From the NCBI GenBank assembly GCA_963833835.1, contig CAWHZI010000001.1:62001-126000 (forward strand): a stretch of 64,000 nt of DNA. Reading direction: 5' to 3'. The notes beneath the pieces are model-generated. The model searched no databases and had not been told where the DNA came from. It worked only from the letters and a program-made list of their open reading frames with translations. The DNA is from Bog-532 sp963833835. GTDB lineage: Bacteria; Actinomycetota; Actinomycetes; Streptosporangiales; Streptosporangiaceae. A program made the position numbers and the translations under genes. This document shows positions 8,318-17,203 of the stretch, piece by piece (position 1 is the first letter of the stretch; each line of letters starts with the position of its first letter).

Positions 8318-9118
8318 TCAGATGGATCGCTGCCGGAGCCAGTCCAGTGCGGCCTGGGCGACCTCGCGCCAGCCGTGGTCGATCGTCAGCGAGTGGCCGC
8401 GGTCGGGGAACTCGATGAAATCGGTGATGGCCGGTGACTTGTGGTACAGCTTGCGGGTCGAGGTCGTGATGGCGGCCGGCACGGTGTGATCGTTGCCCCC
8501 GGCGGTGAGCAGCAGCGGCCCGCGGGTCTTGTTTGCGGTATTGACCTTCGCCGGCGATCGCAGGGTGAAGTTCGCCACCGCGGCCTCAAACAGCGGCTTG
8601 CCCGGCGAGGGCACCGCCCAGCGGTCATACAGCTCCGCTGACTCCGGCCCGGGAAGCACGTTCCCGAACCCATACCGGAACTGTTCCGCGGTCAGCGAGA
8701 CCGCCAGGTTCCGGTTAGCCGGCTTGCGCAGCGCGATCGAGGCGACTTTCAGCGCGGAAACCGGCAGCTTGAGCACGCCCTTGATCGGTGCCGCGTCGAT
8801 CGCCACGGCCGCCGCGGCCAGGTCCTGGCCGAGCAGCCGCTGCGCGATGAGGCCGCCGAAGGAGTGGCCGATGACGACCGGAGGGGCCGCAAGCCCGCCG
8901 ATGAACCGGGCATAGTGCTCGACCACATCATCGATTCCCTTGCCCGCGATCTGGCCGGGGTCGCGGCGGCTCTCCTCCACGGTGCCCCCATCACCGGGCC
9001 AGCCCGGTGCTGCCGGTGCGTAGCCCGCCTCCGTGAACAGTTCCAGCCACGGGTCCCACGAGCTGGCATGCAGCCACAAGCCATGAATAAATACGACGGG
9101 CCTGCCTGGTTCTGTCAT
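8318..9118 (-). CDS. Alpha/beta fold hydrolase
   Basis: A 266-residue single-domain hydrolase. It has the oxyanion-hole motif VFIHGLW near the N-terminus, the nucleophile elbow GHSFGG (Ser86) and a late GGNDHTVP/DRGHSL pair that supplies the acid and the histidine (about H242). The ORF is open to 9232, but homology starts at the ATG at 9118, which has AGGAAGAGA upstream. The family covers esterases, lipases and haloperoxidase-like enzymes, and the substrate cannot be read from the sequence. It is convergent with the glycosyltransferase gene, with 17 nt between the stops. Confidence 0.9.
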   Translation of the reverse strand: MTEPGRPVVFIHGLWLHASSWDPWLELFTEAGYAPAAPGWPGDGGTVEESRRDPGQIAGKGIDDVVEHYARFIGGLAAPPVVIGHSFGGLIAQRLLGQDLAAAAVAIDAAPIKGVLKLPVSALKVASIALRKPANRNLAVSLTAEQFRYGFGNVLPGPESAELYDRWAVPSPGKPLFEAAVANFTLRSPAKVNTANKTRGPLLLTAGGNDHTVPAAITTSTRKLYHKSPAITDFIEFPDRGHSLTIDHGWREVAQAALDWLRQRSI

Positions 9119-9348
9119 TTCGGTCTCTTCCTCAGCATGGCCGTGATGTCCGCAGAGCCGGCACCTGACAGCAATTCTGCACCCTTTGCCCCAAACGTAA
9201 CAAGCCACTGCAATAGCCCGGTATGCGGACAAGGCAGCAACGAGTCAATACCGCTCCATTACCGTCCGGTCAGTCCGTGAGAAAACTGTGAGAGATTCCT
9301 AGTGGGATCGCGGAACCGGTGACCTCTCAAGGCTGAGGAGACGGAGCG

Positions 9349-10674
9349 GTGACTCGGATACGGCCAGCCGCCTGGCTCGTGGCCGCGGTCGCACTGTTCC
9401 TGCTGGCCGTGGCCGGTTATGCCCTGCTCGTCCATGCGTCCCCGCAGTACTACTGGAAGCAGATCGACACGGCCGTCTACCGCGATGGCGGCATCGCGGT
9501 GCGGAACCAGCCGGCGATGCTCTACGCGCTGGAGCTCGGGGCGGCGAAGCTGCCGTTCACCTACACGCCCTTCGCCGCGCTCCTGTTCGCTGTGGGGAGC
9601 GGTGCGTCGTTCGCGGCCTGGCAGGCCGGGCTGGCCGTGCTCACGATCGGGCTGCTGCCAGTGGTGGCGTACCTTTCCCTGGGACTCGCCGGGCGGCCCG
9701 CCGGCCTGGCCCGGGCGGCGGCGGCGTTTGCGATCGCCGCGGTGGGGCTCTGGCTCGAACCGGTTGCTATGACACTGTTCTTCGGGCAGATCAACCTCGT
9801 GCTGCTGGCCCTGGTGGTGGGCGATCTCGCGCTGCCGGACCGCATCAAGGGCAAGGGCATCGGAATCGGGCTGGCCGCGGGGATCAAGCTCACGCCGCTG
9901 ATCTTCATTCCGTACCTGCTGTTCACGCGGCGAGTTAAGGCCGCGGCGGTCAGCGCGCTGACCTTCGCGGTCACGGTAGGACTTGGGTTCGCGCTGCTGC
10001 CGCACGCCTCTGCGGTCTACTGGGGCGGGAAGTTCGCCCGGGCGGGCAGCAAATTCCATCTGCCCAACCAGTCCCTCAACGGCGTCATACTGCGCCTTAC
10101 CCACGCCGGGCCCAGCGCGCACGCGTACTGGCTGGTCGCGGCGGTCGTCGTCGGCATCGCCGGGCTCGCCACCTCGATACTGGCCAGCCGGCGTGGCCAT
10201 GAGCTACTCGGCCTGGTCACTTGCGCCGCGACCGGCCTGCTGGTGTCCCCGATCAGCTGGTCGCACCACTACGTTTACGTGATACCGGCCCTGGTCCTGG
10301 CCGCGTACGGCCCACGGCGCCTCGGCTACCGGATCCTCGGCGCCGCGCTGGTGGTGGGCTTGTTTGGCTGGTGGCCCCTGCCCATTGGCCACCAGGGCGG
10401 CTACGACCCCACGGCCCAGTTGCGGCCGCGCGGGTGGCTACTGCTCGCGCCGAACGGGGGCAACTACGGGAGACTCGAGTACACCTGGCGGGGGCCGGAA
10501 TTGATCGTCGGAAACTACTACGTGCTCACCCTGCTCGTGTTCATCGCGGCCACCGCAGGCGCCCTGGTGCTGACCCGTCACCTCAGGCCTGAGCGCGCAG
10601 CCGGCCCCCGAGCCCGATGCCGTGTGGGCGGCACGCTCGCCCGGCGTCGCCCGGCAGGGCGACCAGCTTCCTGA
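9349..10674 (+). CDS. GT87-like polytopic membrane mannosyltransferase (DUF2029)
   Basis: A 441-residue integral membrane protein with about ten hydrophobic segments. It starts at GTG 9349 with TGAGGAGACGGA just upstream. The first extracytoplasmic loop carries the conserved acidic site (YYWKQIDTAVYRDGG) and later FGQINLVLLALV, the signature of the alpha-mannosyltransferase family GT87, whose members use polyprenyl-phosphate mannose to extend phosphatidylinositol mannosides or wall glycans. The C-terminus ends in a basic tail. The gene is followed by the 10786 hairpin. Confidence 0.85.
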   Translation: MTRIRPAAWLVAAVALFLLAVAGYALLVHASPQYYWKQIDTAVYRDGGIAVRNQPAMLYALELGAAKLPFTYTPFAALLFAVGSGASFAAWQAGLAVLTIGLLPVVAYLSLGLAGRPAGLARAAAAFAIAAVGLWLEPVAMTLFFGQINLVLLALVVGDLALPDRIKGKGIGIGLAAGIKLTPLIFIPYLLFTRRVKAAAVSALTFAVTVGLGFALLPHASAVYWGGKFARAGSKFHLPNQSLNGVILRLTHAGPSAHAYWLVAAVVVGIAGLATSILASRRGHELLGLVTCAATGLLVSPISWSHHYVYVIPALVLAAYGPRRLGYRILGAALVVGLFGWWPLPIGHQGGYDPTAQLRPRGWLLLAPNGGNYGRLEYTWRGPELIVGNYYVLTLLVFIAATAGALVLTRHLRPERAAGPRARCRVGGTLARRRPAGRPAS

Positions 10675-10785
10675 ACGCAAGGCGCTGGGCACATCTGCGA
10701 TGCCCAGCGGAAACCGGCCCACACCGAGTAGGACTCTTCCCGGACGCCGTCCAGGCCGGCCCATCCGTGCACAAAGGCATGCAAA

Positions 10786-10813
10786 AGGCCCCTTCCATGA
10801 TCGGAAGGGGCCT
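10786..10813 (-). terminator. Rho-independent terminator (minus-strand reading)
   Basis: AGGCCCCTTCC (10786-10796) and GGAAGGGGCCT (10803-10813) form a perfect 11-bp stem with a 6-nt loop; on the minus strand the stem is followed by TTTT. It closely resembles the terminator behind the intact tRNA-fMet at 38059-38087, including the adjoining CTGA bases. Confidence 0.75.
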
Positions 10814-10819
10814 CTGAGC

Positions 10820-10830
10820 TGGTAGCGGGG
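10820..10830 (-). pseudogene. 3'-terminal remnant of an initiator tRNA-fMet gene
   Basis: On the minus strand the 11 nt CCCCGCTACCA equal the last 11 nt, including CCA, of the intact tRNA-fMet at 38101-38177, and the fragment sits at the usual distance from a tRNA-type terminator. The rest of the tRNA is absent; the sequence switches to an IS481-like end at 10835. An 11-nt match alone would be weak, but the matching terminator context makes a tRNA remnant or an attachment site likely. Confidence 0.5.
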
Positions 10831-10834
10831 ATAG

Positions 10835-10945
10835 TGTCCTGGTTCAGGACATAGGAATCGGGCGTCTCAAGACATAGGAATACCTGGGCCGTCAGGGTCG
10901 GGCGATGTCGAAGGCGCGCCTGGTGATCACGGTGGTGGTGGTGGT
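10835..10945 (+). mobile_element. Decayed IS481-type insertion sequence remnant
   Basis: TGTCCTGGTTCAGGACAT at 10835 and the repeated GACATAGGAAT (10848 and 10871) look like the terminal region of an actinobacterial IS481 element. The short ORF that follows at 10905 begins MSKARLVIT, as IS481 transposases do, then runs into a GTG/GGT repeat and loses the homology after VVVVER. Only the first dozen or so codons of the transposase survive. The family call is from memory of such transposases. Confidence 0.5.
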
Positions 10946-11331
10946 GGTGGAGCGTCAGGGTCAAGTGCATATTGGCCGCTTCTGCGCCAAGGTGACCGAC
11001 CGGGGTGAAACCCGGATCCTGAATGCGCCTTCACTGACATCTGCGGCCCGTACCGGGCCTAGCTCACATCTGCGCAGTTCCTGCATGACATCGATAATGC
11101 CCTGGTTGGGCGCCGGGCGAGCTGCTGAACTTGGCCGTCGGCTGGGCACCAGACGACGCCAGCATCGGATCCTCGTCGCCTTTCTCGGGCGTCTGTGCTT
11201 TTCCGGCTGACTGTGCGTTTCGGAGCGAACATGTCGTATCGGTAGCGGCTATACCCTTTTCGCTGGACGAGTCGTGGCAGGCCTTCCGCTGCGTGCTCCG
11301 GGCGGCCCGACCTGCTGACGCGGCTGGCCGA
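10946..11331. other. Gap without a supported gene
   Basis: About 390 nt between the IS remnant and the stop of the DinB-like gene. The open frames here lack ribosome binding sites and family resemblance. It may contain further insertion-sequence debris, because the codon pattern is erratic. Confidence 0.4.
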
Positions 11332-11946
11332 TCAGTAGCCTGGCATGGGCGCTGTGCCCGGGGAGCGCCCGAGGAAGGCGACGAGCCGGTCACTGGGGCC
11401 GGCCGTAGCCGCCACGGCAACCGGCGCCGCGAACAGTGGGTGGCGGCCGGTGCGGGGGACCAGCACCGGGGCTATCGTCAGCAGGCCGGTGGCCAGGGCG
11501 CGCGGGATCGGCTGGCGCTGCCCGCACGCCCGGGATATGTCCCAGCCGTGGACGGCGACCTCGAGGGCTGCCGCAGCGGCCATGACGCTGGCCGCCAGCG
11601 GGCAGCCGGCGATGTCGACGACCCGGCGCTGGGAGCCGTGGCCGGTCCAGGCGTCCAGCAGTTGGTCGGCGCGACCGCGGAACGCCCTGGCCGGGTCAGC
11701 TGGCAGGGCCCCGTCCTCCGGGGTGCGGTCCAGGCCAACGCGTCCGGCTTCGATGCCCTCACCGAAGACGGCCAGGGATTCGCAGCCGTGCCGTAGCAGC
11801 ATCCGCAGGTCCCATAGCCGGCATGGCGTCGGGCGGGACAGGATCTCCGGCGTGACGGCCAGGGCCACGCCGAGCGCGTAGCTGATCGACGGTTCGAGCA
11901 GCCGGGCCCCGTCGGCCGGCCATGCCGCCCGGGCTGCCGGGGTCAT
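11332..11946 (-). CDS. TIGR03086-type metal-binding (DinB/MDMPI-like) protein
   Basis: A 204-residue protein of the DinB-like helical-bundle type related to mycothiol-dependent maleylpyruvate isomerase. The AVHGWDISRACGQ segment carries the conserved histidine that helps bind a divalent metal in this family, and the N-terminal LLEPSISYALGVA with LWDLRMLLRHGCES gives the other bundle helices. The start is the ATG at 11946, which overlaps the stop of the sigma-factor gene (ATGA), so the two are translationally coupled. Members may act as mycothiol-dependent enzymes, but the substrate is unknown. Confidence 0.85.
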   Translation of the reverse strand: MTPAARAAWPADGARLLEPSISYALGVALAVTPEILSRPTPCRLWDLRMLLRHGCESLAVFGEGIEAGRVGLDRTPEDGALPADPARAFRGRADQLLDAWTGHGSQRRVVDIAGCPLAASVMAAAAALEVAVHGWDISRACGQRQPIPRALATGLLTIAPVLVPRTGRHPLFAAPVAVAATAGPSDRLVAFLGRSPGTAPMPGY

Positions 11947-12956
11947 CGGCCCGGTACCAGGACCGCGGCAGCCGGGGCGGTCTGCGGCAGGCCGAAGGCC
12001 GCGAACAGGCCCGGGTCGTTGAACGAGGTGACCCGTGTGACGCGCGATGCGGCGATGGTGAGAACGCATATCGAGTGTGCCCGGTACATGCCGTCGTGGC
12101 CGAGTATGTAGGCTGCCAGCGCGGGCTGGCTGTTGGCGGCCACCGGGATCATCTGGAAGCGGCCGGGTTCGGTGAGGACCTGGGACCGCAGGAAGCGCCC
12201 GATCAGCTCACGGCCGGCGAACCAGGTCACCTCCGGCGGCATCTCAAACACGGCGTCCTCGCGCAGCATTCGCACGACCGCCGTGACATCGGCGTTCTGG
12301 AACGCGGCGGCGAACCTGTCGAGCAGGACGCGGTCCTGAGGGTCGGCGGGCTCGTGAATCTGGTCCTGGTCGGGGGCCGCCTGCTCGAGCCGCGCCCGGG
12401 CGCGCTGCAGCATGCCGTTCACCGCAGTGGTCGTCGTGCCGAGCAGCTCAGCGACCTCCGCAGCCCGCCAGCGGAGCACGTCGCGCAGGATCAGCACGGC
12501 ACGCTGCCGGGCGGGCAGATACTGCAAGGCGGCGATCAGGGCCAGCCGCGTGCCCTGCCGCGACGCGGCGATCTCGGCTGGATCGCCGGACCGGGCGCTC
12601 ACGAGCGCATCGGGAATGGGCTGCAGCCACGGAACCTCCGGCCGCGCCGAGGCCAGCGGAGCGTCCGGGTACTCGCCCGGGCCGCCAAGGCCGGACGGCA
12701 ATGGCCGGCGGCTGCTGGTCTCCAGCGAGCGCAGGCAGGCGTTGGTCGCGATCCGGTACAGCCAGGTCCGCAACGACGAGCGCCCCTCGAATTCCCCGTA
12801 GGACCGCCAGGCACGAATCATGATCTCCTGTACCTGGTCTTCGGCGTCGTGGGCCGAGCCCAGCATGCGGTAGCAGTGCGCCAGCAACTCAGGCCGGAAC
12901 GGGTCGGTGAGACGCGCGAAATCCTCGCTGACTGCCATGGCTATTTCCTGCGGCAT
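11943..12956 (-). CDS. ECF sigma factor with C-terminal SnoaL-like domain
   Basis: A 337-residue extracytoplasmic-function sigma factor. Region 2 is seen in FRPELLAHCYRMLGSAHDAE and TWLYRIATNACL, and region 4 in YLPARQRAVLILRDVL with the helix AAEVAELLGTTTTAVN. The last 130 residues form a SnoaL/NTF2-like domain (DRFAAAFQNADVTAVVRML), as in the TIGR02960/SigG group, where it modulates activity in place of an anti-sigma factor. I chose ATG 12956 because GGGAGGAG lies 6 nt upstream; the longer ORF to 13121 has no homology. It is coupled to the DinB-like gene and divergent from the MFS gene at 13138, which may be a target. Confidence 0.9.
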   Translation of the reverse strand: MPQEIAMAVSEDFARLTDPFRPELLAHCYRMLGSAHDAEDQVQEIMIRAWRSYGEFEGRSSLRTWLYRIATNACLRSLETSSRRPLPSGLGGPGEYPDAPLASARPEVPWLQPIPDALVSARSGDPAEIAASRQGTRLALIAALQYLPARQRAVLILRDVLRWRAAEVAELLGTTTTAVNGMLQRARARLEQAAPDQDQIHEPADPQDRVLLDRFAAAFQNADVTAVVRMLREDAVFEMPPEVTWFAGRELIGRFLRSQVLTEPGRFQMIPVAANSQPALAAYILGHDGMYRAHSICVLTIAASRVTRVTSFNDPGLFAAFGLPQTAPAAAVLVPGR

Positions 12957-13137
12957 CGCTGCTCCTCCCGGGCGTCGCGTGCTGTGCCGTCGCTGGTACA
13001 GATCCGGCCCGGCCGCGAAAGTAACCGGCCAGCGGCGAATTACCTGCCCTGCGGATTCCCCGGTCAGTTTTCCGCGCGTCCCGGATCTGTAGAGGTGAAC
13101 GGGGACGAGGCCCCGCCTCACGCATCAGGGAGTCCGC

Positions 13138-14637
13138 ATGTCAAGCCATCAGGTTTCAGGCGCGATCGCCTACCAGGAGGGTCAAAGGTCGAATCAGGTC
13201 CGACGCTGGCGCGCGTTCGCGGTGCTGGCGGTGGCGTTCTTCATGACGGTCGCGGACCTGGCGATCGTCAACGTCGCGCTGCCGACCATCGGCCGTAAGT
13301 TGCACATGCCCGAATCGAGCCTGCAATGGGTCGTCACCGGCTACGCGCTCACCTTTGGCGGTTTCTTGCTGCTGGGCGGCCGCGCCGCGGATCTGCTGGG
13401 CCGCCGCCGCGTCCTGATGGCCGGCCTGTTCGTGTTCACCACAGCCTCGCTGGGCTGCGGGCTGGCCACAGCGGACTCGTTCCTGATCCCGATGCGCTTC
13501 CTGCAGGGGCTGGGCGCGGCGATCGTGCTCCCGGCGGCGCTGTCGATCGTGATGAACATGTTCCCCGACGGCGCCGAGCGGAACAAGGCCCTGGGCTTGT
13601 GGGGCGCCATCGGAGCCAGCGGCGCGGCCGTCGGGGTGATGGCCGGCGGCCTGCTCACCCGCTACGCCGGCTGGCAGTACATCTTCTTTATCAATGTCCC
13701 GATCGGGGCCGCGGCGTTGTTGCTCGCCCCGCGCCTGGTGCCGGAGAGCCGACTCGCCACGGTACGCCGGCGCTACGACCCGTTCGGCGCGGTCACGGTG
13801 ACCGGCGGCCTGTCGCTGCTCGTCTACGCGATCTCGACCGCCCCGCAGGCCGGGTGGGGTACGGCCAGGACGGTGACGCTGCTCGCGGCCTCCGCCGCCC
13901 TGCTCGCCGCCTTCGTGGTCATCGAGATGCGCGTGGAGGCGCCGCTGATGCCACTGCGAATCTTCCAGAACAAGACGCTGGCGGGCGCGAACGCGGTCGG
14001 CGTGCTGCTCGGCGGCAGCTTCTTCGCGTACATCTTCATCGGCACCCTCTACATGCAGCAGGTGCTCGGTTACTCCGCGCTGAAGGCCGGGCTCGCCTGG
14101 CTGGAGATGGCGCTCACCTCGGTCGCCTTCGCCGGCCTGTCGCAGGCGCTGGTCACCCGCGGCTTGGCCAAGCTCGTGATGGCGGCCGGAATGGCCATGA
14201 TCGGCGGCGGCATCTTGTGGTCAACCCAGGTGCCCGTGCACGGCCAGTTCTGGGCCAGCCTGGCCGGGCCGTTCTTCATCGTCGGCGTCGGTACCGCATT
14301 TGCCTTCATCCCGGTCTCGATCGCCGCCCTGGCCGGGGTCGCCGAGCACGAGGCCGGCCTGGCCTCCGGGCTCATCAACACCTCCCAGCAGCTCGGCGGT
14401 GCGATCGGTATCGCCGTAGGGTCCACGATCGCCGCCACCCACGCCAGCACCCTGCTCCACCAGGGCGCCACACCAGCCGCAGCACTCACCAGCGGCTTCC
14501 AATGGGCCTTCTGGGCCTGCGGCGCCATCGGCCTGGCCGCGGTCCCGGTGACCTACCTCCTGGTCCGCCGCAACGAGCTAGCCACGGCGGTGGCCCACAC
14601 ATCCCAGAAGCCCCAGCCAGCACCTGCCGACGTTTAA
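13138..14637 (+). CDS. MFS multidrug exporter, DHA2 (EmrB/QacA) family
   Basis: A 499-residue transporter with about 14 membrane segments, the DHA2 layout. VADLAIVNVALPTI in TM1 is the family's motif D1-like signature, GGRAADLLGRRRVL is the MFS loop 2-3 motif A, and GLWGAIGASGAAVGVMAGG corresponds to the antiporter motif C region. It is likely a proton-coupled exporter of small hydrophobic compounds. It is transcribed away from the ECF sigma factor across a 180-nt gap and followed at 37 nt by the broken SDR gene, probably in one transcript. Confidence 0.92.
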   Translation: MSSHQVSGAIAYQEGQRSNQVRRWRAFAVLAVAFFMTVADLAIVNVALPTIGRKLHMPESSLQWVVTGYALTFGGFLLLGGRAADLLGRRRVLMAGLFVFTTASLGCGLATADSFLIPMRFLQGLGAAIVLPAALSIVMNMFPDGAERNKALGLWGAIGASGAAVGVMAGGLLTRYAGWQYIFFINVPIGAAALLLAPRLVPESRLATVRRRYDPFGAVTVTGGLSLLVYAISTAPQAGWGTARTVTLLAASAALLAAFVVIEMRVEAPLMPLRIFQNKTLAGANAVGVLLGGSFFAYIFIGTLYMQQVLGYSALKAGLAWLEMALTSVAFAGLSQALVTRGLAKLVMAAGMAMIGGGILWSTQVPVHGQFWASLAGPFFIVGVGTAFAFIPVSIAALAGVAEHEAGLASGLINTSQQLGGAIGIAVGSTIAATHASTLLHQGATPAAALTSGFQWAFWACGAIGLAAVPVTYLLVRRNELATAVAHTSQKPQPAPADV

Positions 14638-14673
14638 CCCTCCACCTCCTCACACGCATCAACGGAGTCCCGC

Positions 14674-15269
14674 ATGCCAACGCACGAACTTTCCGGAACG
14701 ACGGCACTGGTCACCGGCGCCAGCCGGGGTTTCGGCCGAGCCATCGCCATCGCCCTGTCCAAGCACGGCGCGCACGTCGCCGGGGTCGCCCGCGACCCCG
14801 GCCGGCTCGAGGAACTGCACGCACAGCTCGGCGGCACCTTCACCTCCGTCGCCGCCGACGCCGCCGACCCCGTGGTCGCAGGCCAGCTCCTCGACAAATA
14901 CCGCCCCCGCACGCTGGTCCTCAACGCCGGGGCAACCCCCCTGACGCGGCCGGTCCACCGGCAAACCTGGCAAACATTCAGCCGCAACTGGGACGTCGAC
15001 GTGCAGCAGGTGTTCAACTGGACCCGCGAGGCGCTGCTGCTTCCCCTGGAACCGGGCAGCGCGGTCATCGCCTTCTCCAGCGCAGCCGCGATCAACGGCT
15101 CGCCGCTTTCCGGCGGCTACGCCGGAGCCAAGGCCACCATCCGGTTCATCGCGTCCTATGCCGCCGCGGAATCCGGCCGGAACGCGCTCGGCATCAGGTT
15201 CACCTCGGTGCTGCCGATGACCGCGACGCGTACCTGCTCACCGCCACCGGCCTCAGCCCGGTGCAGTGA
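14674..15269 (+). pseudogene. SDR family oxidoreductase, internally deleted
   Basis: The N-terminal 185 residues are a normal short-chain dehydrogenase: TGASRGFGRAIA for NAD(P) binding, VLNAGA, and the catalytic GGYAGAK. After GIRFTSVLP the frame is lost. The expected SDR C-terminus (DAYLLTATGLSPVQ) appears directly afterwards in another frame and ends at 15269. The simplest reading is an internal deletion of some tens of codons that also shifted the frame. The ATG frame itself runs on to 15441 as nonsense. The enzyme is probably not functional. Confidence 0.8.
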
Positions 15270-15428
15270 TGCCTCCGACGGCGCGTCGACGCGCCTAACC
15301 TGCCTGACGCCAGGACGCGCCGTGCACCGATCGCCACGCACGCGCGGGGCCACCCACCCCTGGCGCCTTGGCCTGTCCGGAGCCGGGCCCGTGATCACGA
15401 CATCAACCACTCCAGAAAGAGAACCACC

Positions 15429-15962
15429 ATGCGCAAACTGATCGAATCGACCCTCGTCTCGCTCGACGGAGTCATCGAAGCGCCCGAACGGTGGGCCAGC
15501 TTCGACGCAGAGGACACGGCGTTGTCCCTCGAGCAGCTGGGCAACTACGACGCATTCATCATGGGCCGGGTCACCTACGAGAAGTTCTACGCGAACTGGG
15601 GCCACACCGCCGGCCTCCCCTACATCGACCTCATCAACGCCATGCCCAAGTACGTCGCATCTTCATCGCTGACCCAGACGGCATGGAACGCCACCCTCCT
15701 CGGGCCCGACCCATCCAGCGCGATCGCCCGGCTGAAGGACCAGCCCGGCCAGGACCTAATCAAGTACGGCACCAGCCGCTTCGACGACACGCTCGTGCGA
15801 GACCACCTGATCGACGAGTTCCGCTTCTGGATCAGGCCCGTCGTGGCCGGCACCGGGCAACGGCTGTTCGAGGACGTGGGCACCTCCGGGCTCAACCTCA
15901 GGCTCACCGGCGAGAGAAAGCTGGAAAACGGGTCGGTGATCCTCACCTATGCGCCCGGCTGA
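15429..15962 (+). CDS. Dihydrofolate reductase family (RibD C-terminal domain) protein
   Basis: A 177-residue protein with the fold shared by dihydrofolate reductase and the RibD reductase domain. MRKLIESTLVSLDGVIE, YDAFIMGRVTYEKF and IKYGTSRFDDTLV are the usual landmarks, and VVAGTGQRLFED is the conserved C-terminal segment. Such stand-alone members are NADPH-dependent reductases with mostly unknown substrates. The start has a moderate AGAAAGAGA site. The gene is intact although both neighbours on this strand are broken. Confidence 0.9.
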   Translation: MRKLIESTLVSLDGVIEAPERWASFDAEDTALSLEQLGNYDAFIMGRVTYEKFYANWGHTAGLPYIDLINAMPKYVASSSLTQTAWNATLLGPDPSSAIARLKDQPGQDLIKYGTSRFDDTLVRDHLIDEFRFWIRPVVAGTGQRLFEDVGTSGLNLRLTGERKLENGSVILTYAPG

Positions 15963-15965
15963 CCT

Positions 15966-16441
15966 CAGTCCTGGTCGGCGGCTCGTCGGGCACCAGCACC
16001 TGGGGCTCGGCCATTGTGGTGGCGGCGCACGCCTTCCGGGACAAGTTCGGCGCCGACCCGGCGCCCGGCGACGCGATCACCGGCGACGTGGACCAGGCGG
16101 CCAAAAATGACGTTCACGCCAGCTACGCCTTCGGCGCCCAGTTCGCCGAGGCCCGGGTCCACGCGGACACCGGTGAGATCCGGGTACCCCGATTGCTCGG
16201 GGTCTTTGCCGCCGGGAGGATCATCAACCCACGTACCGCACGGTCCCAGTTCATCGGTGGCATGACCATGGGCCTGTCGATGGCGCTGCACGAGACCAGC
16301 GTCATGGACCCGCGCCTGGGCCAGGTCGTCAACCACGACCTCGCCGAATACCACATCACCGCCAACGCCGACGTCACCTCCATCGAGGCCCACTGGTCGT
16401 TCTGCGATGCACGCTGTTTGACGTGGAAGATCGCAGTTTAG
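15966..16441 (+). pseudogene. Fragment of xanthine-dehydrogenase-type molybdopterin-binding subunit
   Basis: This frame contains GGSSGTSTWGSAIVVAAHAF, then FGAQFAEARVHADTGEIRVP, RLLGVFAAGRIINP and GMTMGLSMALHE, all typical of the C-terminal half of the large Mo-cofactor subunit of xanthine/aldehyde oxidoreductases. The first two thirds of the protein are missing, there is an internal gap between FRDKFG and the HASYAFGAQF part, and the end (after ADVTSIEAHW) is replaced by unrelated codons. No start codon or partner subunits are present, so it is a relic. Confidence 0.75.
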
Positions 16442-16468
16442 GGTCAGACGCTGGACCGCAACTCTGGC

Positions 16469-17125
16469 CTAGACGGGCTGAACGACGGCAGCCATGGTGC
16501 TGATCAGTTGCCGGAATCGCTGGACTGCCACGGATTCGCCGGCGATCTCGATGGCGGCGTCTGACCCGGCGAAGATGAGGGTGGTCAGGGCCCGGGCGGT
16601 GCCGGTGATCGTGACGTCGGCCGGCGCGGGCGCGGTTACGTCGCTGAGTGACCAGTGGCGGCCATCGCTTTCGGCCAGGTAGTCGGCACCGTCGAGCCGG
16701 AAATGCCAGCGGGCGGGCTCGTGGTCCCCGGCGGCGAGGTCAATGGCCCGGACGACGCTACGGAGCAGGTGCTCGGCGTGCAGCGGCTCGCCGGCCTGCG
16801 GTCGGCGCCAGGCATGGCGTAGCCCCCACCAGCCGAGCGCGTCGATGACGGGCTCGAGGTCGGCCCCCACCGGGGTCAGGCGGTACCAGACCTCCCGACG
16901 GCCCGGTTGGCGATCGGCGGCGACGACACCGGCGCCTTCAAGTTCGTGCAGGCGCTGGCTGAGGGTCTTGGGGGTGATCCCGCCGAGGCGGCCCATCAGG
17001 TCGGTGAACCTCTTGGCCCCGGTGAGCAGGTCGCGGACCACCAGCAGGCTCCACCGGTCGCCGACGCACTCCAGTGCCCGCGCGGTCAGGCAGAAGTGGT
17101 CGTAGGTGCGGACGTTCCTGGTCAT
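16469..17125 (-). CDS. HxlR family transcriptional regulator
   Basis: A 218-residue regulator. The N-terminal 100 residues form the HxlR winged helix (ARALECVGDRWSLLVVRDLL, then ITPKTLSQRLHELEGAGVV) with the cysteine in LECVGDRW that in some relatives senses oxidants or aldehydes. The C-terminal half resembles an SCP2/sterol-carrier-like ligand domain (LDGADYLAESDGRHWSLSDV). GGGAG lies 5 nt before the ATG. It is divergent from the membrane protein/MFS/methyltransferase operon and probably controls it from the palindrome in the 78-nt gap. Confidence 0.9.
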   Translation of the reverse strand: MTRNVRTYDHFCLTARALECVGDRWSLLVVRDLLTGAKRFTDLMGRLGGITPKTLSQRLHELEGAGVVAADRQPGRREVWYRLTPVGADLEPVIDALGWWGLRHAWRRPQAGEPLHAEHLLRSVVRAIDLAAGDHEPARWHFRLDGADYLAESDGRHWSLSDVTAPAPADVTITGTARALTTLIFAGSDAAIEIAGESVAVQRFRQLISTMAAVVQPV

Positions 17126-17142
17126 GCTCCCAATAATACTAT

Positions 17143-17180
17143 TTGACAGATACTATCTTCAACCTCCTATCTTGTAGATA
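17143..17180 (+). promoter_or_regulatory. Promoter with overlapping palindrome in the hxlR-type divergent region
   Basis: TTGACA (17143-17148) is followed 19 nt later by TATCTT, and the -10 lies inside the palindrome TATCTTGTAGATA (17168-17180). Another ATACTAT repeat occurs twice around the -35. The stretch is AT-rich in GC-rich surroundings. A repressor bound here would block the operon at 17204; HxlR as the binder is inference. Confidence 0.5.
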
Positions 17181-17203
17181 TTAATCGACTTGAGGAGGAC
17201 GTC

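Noticed and set aside
10905..11210. 101-residue frame as an intact small gene
   Set aside because: Only the first dozen or so codons resemble an IS481 transposase; the remainder changes to unrelated sequence after a GGT repeat, so it is a relic.
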